Below the pieces are notes generated by a model. It saw nothing but the letters and a program-made list of their open reading frames with translations, was not told where the DNA came from and did not search any database. The position numbers and the translations under genes were made by a program. This document shows positions 34,257-43,381 of a DNA stretch of 64,000 nt, in pieces. The first letter of the stretch is position 1; the number at the start of each line of letters is the position of its first letter. Source of the stretch: DASVWZ01 sp963715675 (lineage in GTDB: Bacteria > Acidobacteriota > Terriglobia > Terriglobales > Acidobacteriaceae); the NCBI GenBank assembly GCA_963715675.1, contig OY970265.1, positions 1,302,001-1,366,000 on the forward strand, written 5' to 3'.

Positions 34257-35204
34257 ATGTCATTTCATTCCGGATTCGTATGCATTCTCGGACGGCCGAA
34301 TGTCGGCAAGTCCACGCTGCTGAATGCGCTGGTGGGCGAGAAGGTGGCCATCATCAGCCCAAAGCCGCAGACGACGCGCAATCGCATTCTGGGAATCGTC
34401 GAGCTTCCCGAGCAGAAGGGCCGGGCAGCAGCGCAAATTGTCCTGATCGATACTCCGGGGGTTCACAAGCCGGACAGCTCGCTCGGCCGCAAGATGATGG
34501 TCGAGGTTCGGGAAGCGCTGGAAGGCTGCGATCTGCTGCTCCTCATGATCGACGTCACCCGGAAGCTCGACCGTAATGACGAATTCGCCGTCGATATGGC
34601 GAGGAAGGTCGGAACGCCGGTTTTACTATTGCTGAACAAGATTGATCTGATCGCGCAGAAAGACCGCCTGCTGCCGCTGATTGAGCAATACCGTAAACTG
34701 TATGATTTCGCCGAAGTAATTCCTCTCTCGGCTCGCAAACGCGAAGGCCTGGACATCCTGCTGGACACCGTAGTGCGGCGCTTGCCGAAAGGGCCGCGGT
34801 ACTTTCCCGAAGATCAGATCACAGACCAGCCAATGCGCTTCATGGTAGCGGAGAGCATCCGGGAACAGGTGTTGCTCGAAACTCGGCAGGAGCTTCCGTA
34901 TGCGACGGCGGTGGTGGTGGAGCAATTCGAACAGAAACCTAAACTCACGCGCATTGCGGCAACGCTTCATTGCGAGCGCGAGGCGCAGAAGCGGATTCTG
35001 ATCGGCAAGCAGGGACAGATGCTGAAGAAGATCGGTACGGCGGCGCGGCTTCAAATCGAGAAGATGGTCGGCACCAAAGTATTTCTCGAACTGTTTGTGA
35101 AAGTTAGCCCGGATTGGCGCGAGTCGAAGACTTTTATTGACGAACTGGACTGGCGACAGCAGTTAGAACAGTTAACCGGAGGGCCAGAGGTTAAGACGTG
35201 TTAG
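34257..35204 (+). CDS. era: GTPase Era
   Basis: Era is an essential GTPase that binds the 3' end of 16S rRNA and helps 30S maturation. The 315-residue protein has G1 GRPNVGKST at 12-20, the DTPGVHKP G3 region, NKID as G4, and a C-terminal KH domain with GKQGQMLKKIGTAARLQIE. Its genomic link with ybeY is usual, as both act on the 16S 3' end. Confidence 0.95.
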   Translation: MSFHSGFVCILGRPNVGKSTLLNALVGEKVAIISPKPQTTRNRILGIVELPEQKGRAAAQIVLIDTPGVHKPDSSLGRKMMVEVREALEGCDLLLLMIDVTRKLDRNDEFAVDMARKVGTPVLLLLNKIDLIAQKDRLLPLIEQYRKLYDFAEVIPLSARKREGLDILLDTVVRRLPKGPRYFPEDQITDQPMRFMVAESIREQVLLETRQELPYATAVVVEQFEQKPKLTRIAATLHCEREAQKRILIGKQGQMLKKIGTAARLQIEKMVGTKVFLELFVKVSPDWRESKTFIDELDWRQQLEQLTGGPEVKTC

Positions 35205-35253
35205 GCCGTCATATCTGCACCTGGCACGCGGGCGCGGTCGGAAAGCTCGAAGC

Positions 35254-35817
35254 ATGATTTCGCGTTATCTCATCGTAGGTCCATGGATCGTTTTTGCGGT
35301 CTATTGGGCGGTAAGTGCGCTGAAGACGAGCAGGACTCTGCGTCGGGAATCTTTCGTTGCCCGTTACAGCGTCATGTTTCTCGAAGTTGTTGGCTTTACC
35401 CTGCTTTTCAGCGACGAGCCGAGAATTGGAGTTCTAGGGAGTCACGTTTTTCCCAGGACCTACGCTCTTTGGTGCACTGGTGTCCTGCTTACATGGGTTG
35501 GCATCGCGATTGCGCTATGGGCACGTTGGCATTTGGGACAATACTGGAGCGGCCGAGTTACTCTCAAAGAGGACCACAAACTGATTCGCACCGGACCCTA
35601 CGCCCACTTTCGGCATCCCATTTATTCAGGACTCGACTTGGCGGCGATAGGCGGAGCCCTGGCAATTGACCGCTGGCAATGCGTCGCGGGAGTCTGCGTG
35701 ATCATCCTGGGATTCGTGATTAAGGCCAAGCGGGAAGAATCGATGCTATCGGCGCAATTTGGCGAAGCCTTCGAACAGCACCGTCGGAATACGGGTTTCC
35801 TGATCCCAAAGTTTTGA
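35254..35817 (+). CDS. Isoprenylcysteine carboxyl methyltransferase (ICMT/PEMT) family membrane protein
   Basis: The 187-residue protein has four to five membrane helices and the C-terminal methyltransferase signature LIRTGPYAHFRHPIYSGL, followed by E-x(n)-E near the end (REESMLSAQFGEAFEQH). The family includes SAM-dependent methyltransferases of the membrane; most bacterial members have no known substrate. It lies 49 bases after era, is somewhat less GC-rich, and may be read from the same transcript. Confidence 0.8.
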   Translation: MISRYLIVGPWIVFAVYWAVSALKTSRTLRRESFVARYSVMFLEVVGFTLLFSDEPRIGVLGSHVFPRTYALWCTGVLLTWVGIAIALWARWHLGQYWSGRVTLKEDHKLIRTGPYAHFRHPIYSGLDLAAIGGALAIDRWQCVAGVCVIILGFVIKAKREESMLSAQFGEAFEQHRRNTGFLIPKF

Positions 35818-35905
35818 CAAATGATTTAGCCCCCCGAATTGCCGGATGGTTGGGTCCGCCTGTAGAATCGAAGCACTTGGGCTGTCCCGGTGAAGCCTAC
35901 ACCTC

Positions 35906-36358
35906 ATGAATTCGGACGATCGCACGCCATCCTTCCTGGACTTCGACGCAGACAAGCTCCTGCTCAAACTGCAGATCACGCTAAACGCACAACAAGCGGC
36001 GGTGGATGGCGTAGTGCAGAACGTCATGAAGGCAATCCACGACTCAGGCTGCCTGACGGGCAAGGAGGACGCGATCGAGTTGGCGCTGTCGGAGGCGCTG
36101 TCCAATGCGGTGATTCACGGAGCCAAGCTGGATCCGACCAAGGTGGTGGAGTGCGACATCGCGTGCGACCAGAATCGAAGCGTTCTGATTGTGGTCCGAG
36201 ACCCCGGCGACGGTTTTGACCCAGCAAAACTCCCTAGTCCGGTCCTCGGCGAAAACCTGTACTCCAATCACGGGCGTGGAGTCTACCTGATCAATCAACT
36301 CATGGACGATGTCCGGTTTTTCAAGAACGGCACTGAGATCCACATGATCAAGCGGTAG
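35906..36358 (+). CDS. RsbW-like ATP-binding protein (anti-sigma factor/serine kinase)
   Basis: The 150-residue protein is a GHKL ATPase of the HATPase_c_2 type: N box ALSEALSNAVIHGAK, G1 box VVRDPGDGFDP and G2 box NHGRGVYLINQLMD. RsbW and SpoIIAB proteins bind sigma factors and phosphorylate anti-anti-sigma partners. No STAS or sigma gene is adjacent, so the partner is unknown. It converges on the ntrX-like gene with 60 bases between the stops. Confidence 0.83.
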   Translation: MNSDDRTPSFLDFDADKLLLKLQITLNAQQAAVDGVVQNVMKAIHDSGCLTGKEDAIELALSEALSNAVIHGAKLDPTKVVECDIACDQNRSVLIVVRDPGDGFDPAKLPSPVLGENLYSNHGRGVYLINQLMDDVRFFKNGTEIHMIKR

Positions 36359-36418
36359 TCTGGTCCGTCGTCCACATTTTCCTCGCCGGGCTCGTGCGAG
36401 GTTCTCTTCCGCAGAAGG

Positions 36419-37768
36419 TCACTCCTTGGCGGCGATGCCCAAGGTCTTCATTTTGCGGTAAAGATGGCTGCGCTCCAGGCCGAGCACTTCGGCAGTGCGG
36501 CTGACGTTGCCGTGATTCTGGTCGAGAGTCTTGAGAATGTAGTCGCGCTCGTAGGCGGCGCGAGCCTGGTGCAAGGTGGAAAAGTCACCCGAGCGCCGAG
36601 CGCCGTCGCGGTGAACCAGTGGTGGCAGGTGCTTCCGCTCAAAACGGATGGCAGTCGGATTCATGATCACGATGCGCTCAATCACGTTGCGCAGTTCGCG
36701 CACGTTTCCCGGCCACAAATAGCGCATCAGGGTATCGATGGCATCATCGGTGATCTCGCGGGGACGGCGGCCATAGGTGGCAGAGAATTCCTTGAGAAAG
36801 TGGCGAGCCAGAAGCGGGATGTCCTCTTTGCGCTCGCGCAGCGGGGGGACCGAGAACGGAATGACATTCAAACGATAAAAGAGGTCTTCGCGGAAATTTC
36901 CCCTCGCAATTTCTTCTTCCAGGTCCTTATTGGTGGAAGCAATCACCCGCACGTCGACGGTGATCGGTTCGTCTCCACCGACCGGGACAAAGCGCTGCTC
37001 ATCCAGGGTGCGCAAGACTTTCGCCTGGGTCTTCAGACTCATGTCGCCGATCTCATCCAGAAAAAGCGTGCCTTCGTTGGCTTTCTGGAACGTGCCTTCC
37101 TTCTGCGCGGTGGCGCCGGGAAACGATCCCTTGATGTGGCCGAACAATTCGCTCTCGATCAGGTCTTCGGGAATGGCGGCGCAATTAACTTCTACAAACA
37201 TCTGATCCTTGCGCAAACTCTGGGCGTGTATCGCATGGGCGACCAATTCCTTTCCGGTGCCCGATTCGCCGTAGATCAGGACCCGTCCGGTGGTGGGCGC
37301 CATGATCTGGATCTGCTGGCGCAGAGCTTTCATCGGAATACTGTCGCCCGCGATGATGCTCTTCGGGCTGAGCTGGCGCTTCAATTCGCGATTTTCATCC
37401 CGCAGCCGTTTGGCATCGAGGGCATTCTTAATGACGATGAGAGTCCGCTCGATGGAGAGCGGCTTCTCCAGAAAATCGAACGCCCCGAGCTTGGTGGCCC
37501 GAACGGCAGTTTCGATGGTGCCGTGGCCGGAGATCATGATGACCTCAGGGGCGTTCTCCAGAGTGCGAATCTTCTCCAGCGCTTCCAGACCGTCCATTCC
37601 CGGAAGCCAGATATCGAGCAGGACGACATCATACGGATGTTTGCGGAGGGCTTCCAGGCAAGCCTCGCCACTTTCCGCGGCAGACGGCTTAAAACCTTCG
37701 TCCTCCAACACCCCCTGGAGCGAGTGACGAATGCCGGCCTCATCATCCACGATCAGAATGTTATGCAT
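36419..37768 (-). CDS. NtrX-like sigma-54 response regulator with altered GAFTGA motif
   Basis: The 449-residue regulator has a receiver domain with phospho-acceptor Asp52 (VVLLDIWLPGMDG), an AAA+ domain with Walker A GESGTGKE at 167-174 and Walker B GTLFLDEI at 233-240, and a C-terminal Fis-type helix-turn-helix (EVLGLERSHLYRKMKTLGI). The sigma-54 contact loop reads GSFPGA (214-219) instead of GAFTGA, so its ability to activate sigma-54 is open to question. The ATG at 37768 is chosen because MHNILIVDDE is the natural receiver start; it overlaps the end of the kinase gene by 8 bases, so the pair is coupled. Confidence 0.87.
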   Translation of the reverse strand: MHNILIVDDEAGIRHSLQGVLEDEGFKPSAAESGEACLEALRKHPYDVVLLDIWLPGMDGLEALEKIRTLENAPEVIMISGHGTIETAVRATKLGAFDFLEKPLSIERTLIVIKNALDAKRLRDENRELKRQLSPKSIIAGDSIPMKALRQQIQIMAPTTGRVLIYGESGTGKELVAHAIHAQSLRKDQMFVEVNCAAIPEDLIESELFGHIKGSFPGATAQKEGTFQKANEGTLFLDEIGDMSLKTQAKVLRTLDEQRFVPVGGDEPITVDVRVIASTNKDLEEEIARGNFREDLFYRLNVIPFSVPPLRERKEDIPLLARHFLKEFSATYGRRPREITDDAIDTLMRYLWPGNVRELRNVIERIVIMNPTAIRFERKHLPPLVHRDGARRSGDFSTLHQARAAYERDYILKTLDQNHGNVSRTAEVLGLERSHLYRKMKTLGIAAKE

Positions 37769-40010
37769 GTTGATCAATCGCGGCGGCTTCAACCGGTTCG
37801 GGCACAACCGGCAGTTCAATCACAAACCGCGAGCCCACCGGACGATTCTCCTCAACGCGAATCGAGCCATGATGATCTTCCACGATCCGGCTGACGATTG
37901 CCAGTCCCAGGCCGGTTCCACGTTTCTTGGTGGAGAAGTACGGCAGGAAAAGGCGCTCCTTGATCTCCCGGGTAACACCATGGCCGGTATCGGCGACGGT
38001 GACTTCGACGGCATCGCGGCTGGGCATCAGTGAGGTGGAAATGTGGATCTCGCGGAAGATCGCGTCCTGTACGGCTTCGGCGGCATTGTCCACAAGATTG
38101 GCCAGGGCTCGCTTGATGGCTTCGGGATCGGCAAGGACTTGCGGCAGATCCGAGGCCAGGCTGGTTCGCACCGTGACGTTCTCGAGGCGGCCGTTAAACA
38201 TGGACAAGGCGCTGTCCACGATGGAGTTGATGTTGGCCGCCTCCGGGTGGGCGGCAGGGAAGCGGGCGAGCGCGGAAAACTCATCCACCAGGGTGCGAAC
38301 CGTTTCCACGGCGCCACTAATGGTGTCAGCGCAACTTTGAAGCACCTGCAACGAGGCGGCATCGGGCGAGGCCCCGCGCTGCAAGTGCCGCCGGATTCTT
38401 TCGGCAGACAGCGCGATGGGAGTCAGAGGATTCTTAATCTCGTGAGCCACCCGCCGTGCGACTTCTTTCCAGGCAGCTTGTTTTTGAGCTTTGAGCAACT
38501 CGGAAAGGTCCTCGAAAACCAAAACATACCCCAGGCGCTGGTCCCGGTGTTGCAGGGTGGCGACGGTAACGGCCACATCCAGAGTGACGTGCTGGACCAT
38601 GATTTCCATCGGAATGGTGGTCGTACCCATGCGGTCGGCGCGGCGCAACTGTGGTTCGAGATCCTGCAGGAACTCCGGGGAAAACAGTTCTCCGAGAGTC
38701 GCGCCAATCAGGCCCTCGGGAGTCCCCGTATCTCCACCGGCGGGATGAAACAGGCGCAGCAGAGCGCTATTCACATGGGTGAGGCGGCGTTCCGCGTTGA
38801 GCGATAACACCCCATTGGGAATGCTCTCCAGAATAGTCTCAATCTGTTTGCGGCGCTGCTCCAAAGCGACATTAGCCGCCGACAGCTCGCGGCTGGAATC
38901 GTCAATCTGGCGGCGGCTGGATTCCAATTCTTCCGCCATGCGGTTAAAGGACTGCACCAGATCACCGATTTCATCCGCGGCCTGCACTTCCACGCGGTAG
39001 TCGAGATGGCCGCGCGAGATCTCCTGGGTAGCTTCCGCCAGCGCTACCACCGGCCGGGTGACCAGTTTGGAGAGAAACAGCGCAAACCAGGTAGCGGCGA
39101 ACAGCACCACCACGGTCAGCAAAAGAAGCATTTCCATGTAGGTGCGCCGAACCAGGCGGCGATCATGGGCAAGCTCGAGGTACCGTTGTTGCTGGGCTTC
39201 CATTTGCTCGACGGTTTCGGAAAATCGGCTGGGCAAGGGGATGGCAACCAGAATCAAACCCTGGTCGCCCACCGCAGCGCTACCCAGAATGTAGTCGGTC
39301 TTGTCCCAGGTAAATCGCACCGGAGCCTGGGAATTCGGGGGTAACAGCGGAAGTTTGCCCTGCAGTTCTTTCCAGGGTGCGGGCGCGTCGAAACTAGCCT
39401 CGGCACCGCCGCTCGCCAGCGCGAGGGCAAAACCGCCCTGCAAGGTAGAGGTGTGGCGCCGAAACTCGCTCATGACGGCGGAGAAATTGCCACTGGCGAA
39501 CGCCCGTTCAATCTCCGGCAATGTGGCGATCGAACTGGCTTCCGCATCGGCATTCTGGGCGGCATATTGAGTGAGCAGGGAAGTCATCAACGCGGTGTCT
39601 CGCCGGACTTCCTCCACCGGGCTGGAGAACCATTTGTCAATGGAGCGGTTCATCAAAACGTAGGCAAAGAAAAACATGCCAATGACCGGCAAGAAGGAAA
39701 GCAGCAGGCTGGCCACCACCAGCCGGGTACGAAACTTGGAACCGAGAACTCCCAATCTTCGTTCGGCGAAAAGCTTCAGAAGGTTGCGCGCCAGGACAAA
39801 GGTCAAAGCCACGAAGAGAACGAAAATCAATACCGACAAGGCGGCAAACAGCAGTAGTTGCTGATTGGTGTGGGGCTTGAAGGGGAGGTCGAACGAAGTC
39901 AGGGCGAGCAGGATCCCGAACAGCAGGGTCAAGCCCAGGGCGACCGGGATGATGATCTTTTTCCGACCGGCGGCCGTGCGGGAGGAACGAATTGGGAGGT
40001 TGGCGGACAT
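37761..40010 (-). CDS. NtrY-like sensor histidine kinase
   Basis: The 749-residue kinase has two N-terminal membrane helices, a third (about 96-125), a periplasmic sensor region (about 126-285), another helix, a HAMP domain (LVTRPVVALAEATQEISRGH, about 315-370), a PAS domain, HisKA with His523 (RRVAHEIKNPLTPIALSAE) and an HATPase domain with RGTGLGLAIVSRIVEDH. RRVAHEIKNPLTPI is typical of NtrY. NtrY/NtrX pairs respond to nitrogen or redox state in proteobacteria; the signal here is unknown. The ATG at 40010 is taken because the basic stretch and first helix follow soon after. Confidence 0.87.
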   Translation of the reverse strand: MSANLPIRSSRTAAGRKKIIIPVALGLTLLFGILLALTSFDLPFKPHTNQQLLLFAALSVLIFVLFVALTFVLARNLLKLFAERRLGVLGSKFRTRLVVASLLLSFLPVIGMFFFAYVLMNRSIDKWFSSPVEEVRRDTALMTSLLTQYAAQNADAEASSIATLPEIERAFASGNFSAVMSEFRRHTSTLQGGFALALASGGAEASFDAPAPWKELQGKLPLLPPNSQAPVRFTWDKTDYILGSAAVGDQGLILVAIPLPSRFSETVEQMEAQQQRYLELAHDRRLVRRTYMEMLLLLTVVVLFAATWFALFLSKLVTRPVVALAEATQEISRGHLDYRVEVQAADEIGDLVQSFNRMAEELESSRRQIDDSSRELSAANVALEQRRKQIETILESIPNGVLSLNAERRLTHVNSALLRLFHPAGGDTGTPEGLIGATLGELFSPEFLQDLEPQLRRADRMGTTTIPMEIMVQHVTLDVAVTVATLQHRDQRLGYVLVFEDLSELLKAQKQAAWKEVARRVAHEIKNPLTPIALSAERIRRHLQRGASPDAASLQVLQSCADTISGAVETVRTLVDEFSALARFPAAHPEAANINSIVDSALSMFNGRLENVTVRTSLASDLPQVLADPEAIKRALANLVDNAAEAVQDAIFREIHISTSLMPSRDAVEVTVADTGHGVTREIKERLFLPYFSTKKRGTGLGLAIVSRIVEDHHGSIRVEENRPVGSRFVIELPVVPEPVEAAAIDQHA

Positions 40011-40151
40011 GGAATGTCTGACCTGCGAAGAATCATCTCGGGATGGCAGGGCCAATGTCACATTATAAGCAGACTCGGGCAATCCGAGTTTCCCAGTTCG
40101 GGTTCCGTCCCGAAGGGCGGAAACGCCGCGCTGCCGTCAAACACAGCTTAC

Positions 40152-40169
40152 GGAAGGCCATGGCCTTCC
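40152..40169. promoter_or_regulatory. Perfect 18-bp palindrome upstream of pilB
   Basis: GGAAGGCCATGGCCTTCC is identical to its reverse complement. It lies in the divergent gap between ntrY and pilB, 27 bases upstream of the sigma-54 promoter match. It could be an operator or activator site. Confidence 0.45.
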
Positions 40170-40196
40170 AGGAACTCCGCCTCGCAAGTGCGTAAT

Positions 40197-40212
40197 TGGC
40201 GGGCATTTTGCT
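40197..40212 (+). promoter_or_regulatory. Sigma-54 (-24/-12) promoter for the pil operon
   Basis: TGGCGG, five bases, then TTGCT reproduces the sigma-54 consensus with the invariant GG and GC pairs exactly ten bases apart. It points towards pilB, 193 bases upstream of its ATG. Sigma-54 promoters driven by PilR are known for pilus genes, and pilR is the last gene of this block. The long leader holds the inverted repeat at 40286-40304. Confidence 0.6.
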
Positions 40213-40285
40213 TGTTGAAAACGCATCACTTGGTGGCCACTGCCGAGTACAAGTACCAAAGTTACTGGTGAAGTAACGCGACTAC

Positions 40286-40304
40286 GTTGACAATTTATGT
40301 CAAC
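40286..40304. promoter_or_regulatory. Inverted repeat GTTGACA-N5-TGTCAAC in the pilB leader
   Basis: Perfect 7-bp arms surround five A/T bases. The arms and AT-rich centre look like an operator for a dimeric regulator. The left arm also contains a TTGACA, but no -10 box follows at 17 bases. A second, weaker repeat, GTTAC-N7-GTAAC, lies just upstream at 40261-40277. The remainder of the gap between 40011 and 40404 shows no gene. Confidence 0.45.
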
Positions 40305-40404
40305 GCGAAGTGCACTGCCAATCTCCGCTAAAGACGTGCTGCGATTACGGTGAGGCGGCGGAGGGCAGCGGCATTTCTGTGTCGGACAGATAGGAGATCG
40401 AGGT

Positions 40405-42120
40405 ATGTCTCAACGGCTGGGTGATCTTCTCGTCAAAGAGAAGGTACTTACCCCAGAGCAGTTGGAGCAGGCGATAAAGGCGCAGAAGGAGACGAACTGC
40501 CGTCTGGGCGCCGCCCTGGTCAAACTGGGCTTCCTCAGCGATGAAGACGTCACCAATTTCCTGTCGCGGCAGTACGGCGTTCCTGCCATCAACCTTTCCT
40601 ACTTCGAAATTGATTCTTCGGTCGTCAAACTGATTCCGTACGAAACCGCCAAACGGTATCAGATCCTTCCCTTGAGCCGGGTGGGCGCATCGCTGACCAT
40701 CGCCATGGTGGACCCGACCAATGTGTTTGCCATGGACGACATCAAGTTCATGACGGGGTTCAACATCGAGCCGGTGGTGGCCTCGGAGAGTTCGATCCTG
40801 GAGGGTATCGACAAGGCCTACGGGACCACCAAGGAAGAGGACCTGGAGCAGGTGATGCAGTCGATGACGGAGATGGACGAGGCCGACGTCGAACTGCAGG
40901 CGGATGCGGAGGAAATGCGGCTGGCGGACCTGGAAAAGGCCGCCGATGAAGCTCCGATCGTCAAGCTGGTGAACCTGGTACTGACCGACGCGGTCAAGCG
41001 CGGCGCCAGCGACATCCACATGGAGCCGTACGAAAAAGAATTTCGTGTACGGTTCCGCATCGACGGGGTGCTGCAATCCATCATGACGCCGCCACTCAAG
41101 CTGAAGGACGCCATCACGTCGCGGCTGAAGATCATGTCGAAGCTGGACATCAGCGAAAAGCGGCTGCCGCAAGACGGCCGCATCATGCTGAAGATGGCCA
41201 TTGGCGGCCGCAAGAAGCAGCTGGATTTCCGGGTCAGCACCCTGCCCACGTTGTGGGGCGAAAAAATCGTGCTCCGGCTGCTGGACAAGGAAAATCTGCG
41301 GCTGGACATGACCAAGCTGGGCTTTGAGCCGGAGTCTCTGGTCAAGTTCGAGAAAGCCATTCTGAAGCCGTACGGGATGGTGCTGGTGACAGGGCCCACC
41401 GGGTCAGGAAAAACCAACACGCTGTATTCGGCGATCTCGCAATTGAACCAGCCGAACACGAACATTATGACGGCCGAGGATCCGGTCGAATTCCAGCTGG
41501 CCGGCGTCAATCAGGTGCAGATGAAGGAACAAATCGGGCTGAACTTTGCCGCCGCGCTGCGCGCCTTCCTGCGGCAAGATCCGAACATCATTCTGGTGGG
41601 CGAAATTCGTGACTTCGAGACGGCGGAAATCGCCATCAAAGCCGCTCTGACCGGGCACCTGGTGCTTTCCACGCTGCATACCAACGGCGCTCCGGAAACG
41701 ATTACCCGTCTGATGAACATGGGCATTGAGCCTTTTCTGGTGGCGACGTCGGTGCATTTGATCTGTGCCCAGCGGCTGGTGCGCAAAATCTGCAGAGAAT
41801 GTGCCGAGACCATCGACGTTCCGCAACAGACTCTGATCGAAGAGGGATTTACCCCGGAAGAAGCGAAGACCGTCAAGATCCAGAAAGGCAAGGGATGCGG
41901 AGTGTGCAACAACACTGGCTACAAGGGACGAGCCGGTTTGTACGAAGTCATGGAAGTGGACGATGAGATCAAGGAACTGGTGCTGGTGGGCGCTTCCGCG
42001 GTGGAGTTGAAGCGGAAGGCCATGGAGCGGGGAATGATCACGCTGCGGCGCAGTGGGCTCATCAAGGTGGCCGCAGGGATGACCACGCTGGAAGAAGTGG
42101 CCCGGGAAACGATTCAGTAA
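40405..42120 (+). CDS. pilB: Type IV pilus assembly ATPase PilB
   Basis: PilB powers pilus extension. The 571-residue protein has the N-terminal MshEN/T2SSE_N domain (LGDLLVKEKVLTPEQLEQAI), Walker A GPTGSGKT at 330-337, the Asp and His boxes, and a zinc-binding tetracysteine (C463, C466, C498, C501), all typical of PilB. An acidic linker at about 143-185 joins the N-terminal and ATPase halves. It is followed by pilT after 34 bases. No major pilin or pilMNOPQ genes are in the window. Confidence 0.94.
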   Translation: MSQRLGDLLVKEKVLTPEQLEQAIKAQKETNCRLGAALVKLGFLSDEDVTNFLSRQYGVPAINLSYFEIDSSVVKLIPYETAKRYQILPLSRVGASLTIAMVDPTNVFAMDDIKFMTGFNIEPVVASESSILEGIDKAYGTTKEEDLEQVMQSMTEMDEADVELQADAEEMRLADLEKAADEAPIVKLVNLVLTDAVKRGASDIHMEPYEKEFRVRFRIDGVLQSIMTPPLKLKDAITSRLKIMSKLDISEKRLPQDGRIMLKMAIGGRKKQLDFRVSTLPTLWGEKIVLRLLDKENLRLDMTKLGFEPESLVKFEKAILKPYGMVLVTGPTGSGKTNTLYSAISQLNQPNTNIMTAEDPVEFQLAGVNQVQMKEQIGLNFAAALRAFLRQDPNIILVGEIRDFETAEIAIKAALTGHLVLSTLHTNGAPETITRLMNMGIEPFLVATSVHLICAQRLVRKICRECAETIDVPQQTLIEEGFTPEEAKTVKIQKGKGCGVCNNTGYKGRAGLYEVMEVDDEIKELVLVGASAVELKRKAMERGMITLRRSGLIKVAAGMTTLEEVARETIQ

Positions 42121-42154
42121 CGGTGACTTTGAAGCAAGGAGAAAAGAGAAGAAC

Positions 42155-43285
42155 ATGGCGCTTTCATTAAGCGATCTGCTGAAAAGAATGCTGGAGATGG
42201 GAGGCAGCGACCTTCATCTCACCACCAATTCGCCGCCCCAGATCCGGGTACACGGGCACCTGGTGCCGCTGGATCTGCCGCAGTTGACGCCGGCGGAAAC
42301 CAAGCAGCTGGCCTACAGCGTGATGACGGATTCGCAGAAGCACCGTTTCGAAGAGAACCTGGAGATGGACTTCTCGTTCGGCCTGAAGGGGTTGGCCCGG
42401 TTCCGCGCCAACACCTTCAACCAGCGGGGGGCGACGGCGGCGGTGTTCCGTTTGATTCCGTTCGAGATCAAGTCGTTCAGCCAGTTGGGCTTGCCTGCGG
42501 TGGTGAGCAAGATGTGCGACAAGCCGCGGGGGCTGGTCCTGGTTACCGGGCCGACCGGATCCGGCAAGTCCACCACGCTGGCTTCCATGATCGACAAGAT
42601 CAACAGCGAGCGCCATGACCACATTCTGACGATCGAAGACCCGATCGAGTTCGTGCATATGAACAAGAATTGCGTGGTCAACCAGCGGGAATTGCACGCC
42701 GATACCAAGAGTTTTGCCGACGCGCTGCGGGCCGCACTGCGCGAAGATCCGGACGTGGTGCTGATCGGCGAAATGCGTGACCTGGAAACCATTGAATCCG
42801 CGTTGCGCATCGCGGAAACTGGCCACCTCACTTTCGGCACGTTGCACACCAACTCGGCGTCTTCCACCATTAACCGCATTATTGATGTGTTCCCGTCGCA
42901 CCAGCAGCCCCAGATCCGCGCCCAACTGTCGCTGGTGCTGGAAGGCATTATGTGTCAGACCCTGCTGCCGAGTGCGGACGGCAAGGGCCGGACGATGTGC
43001 ATGGAGATTCTGGTGCCGAATGCGGCGGTGCGCAACCTGATTCGCGAAGACAAGATCCACCAGATCTACTCGTCCATGCAGTCCGGGCAGGATAAGTACG
43101 GGATGCAGACGTTCAACCAGTCGTTGGCGACGGCGTACTTTCAGAAGCAGATTACGCTGGAACTGGCGCTGGCGCGATCCAGTAATCAGGACGAATTGCA
43201 GGAGATGATCAACCGGGGGGCCAGCCTGCTGCACCGCGGGGCGGCGGCGCCGGCGGCCAAAGCAGCGGCACACAGCAAGCACTAA
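42155..43285 (+). CDS. pilT: Type IV pilus retraction ATPase PilT
   Basis: PilT drives pilus retraction and so twitching motility and DNA uptake. The 376-residue protein has Walker A GPTGSGKST at 132-140, the Asp-box sequence TIEDPIEF, HLTFGTLHTNSA, and the PilT-specific C-terminal motif near AVRNLIRE. The tail (RGAAAPAAKAAAHSKH) is low-complexity. It lacks the PilB tetracysteine, which separates it from extension ATPases. Confidence 0.94.
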   Translation: MALSLSDLLKRMLEMGGSDLHLTTNSPPQIRVHGHLVPLDLPQLTPAETKQLAYSVMTDSQKHRFEENLEMDFSFGLKGLARFRANTFNQRGATAAVFRLIPFEIKSFSQLGLPAVVSKMCDKPRGLVLVTGPTGSGKSTTLASMIDKINSERHDHILTIEDPIEFVHMNKNCVVNQRELHADTKSFADALRAALREDPDVVLIGEMRDLETIESALRIAETGHLTFGTLHTNSASSTINRIIDVFPSHQQPQIRAQLSLVLEGIMCQTLLPSADGKGRTMCMEILVPNAAVRNLIREDKIHQIYSSMQSGQDKYGMQTFNQSLATAYFQKQITLELALARSSNQDELQEMINRGASLLHRGAAAPAAKAAAHSKH

Positions 43286-43381
43286 AGGGAACAGCAGGGC
43301 CGGGGAAGAACCCCGGTTGGAAGAGGAATCTCCCGGATCGCATTACGACCCGGGAAGGCGGGAAGCGAAAAGAGGTCAACT

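Noticed and set aside
36464..37894. A 476-codon open frame on the plus strand opposite the NtrX-like gene.
   Set aside because: It is a codon-bias shadow. The minus strand has receiver, AAA+ and Fis motifs in full order.
40287..40292. TTGACA as a sigma-70 -35 box for pilB.
   Set aside because: No -10 hexamer lies at 16-18 bases, and the TTGACA is part of a perfect inverted repeat, so an operator is the simpler reading.
42167..43282. A 371-codon open frame on the minus strand opposite pilT.
   Set aside because: The product is Arg/Gln/His-rich with no motif, while pilT is complete on the other strand.
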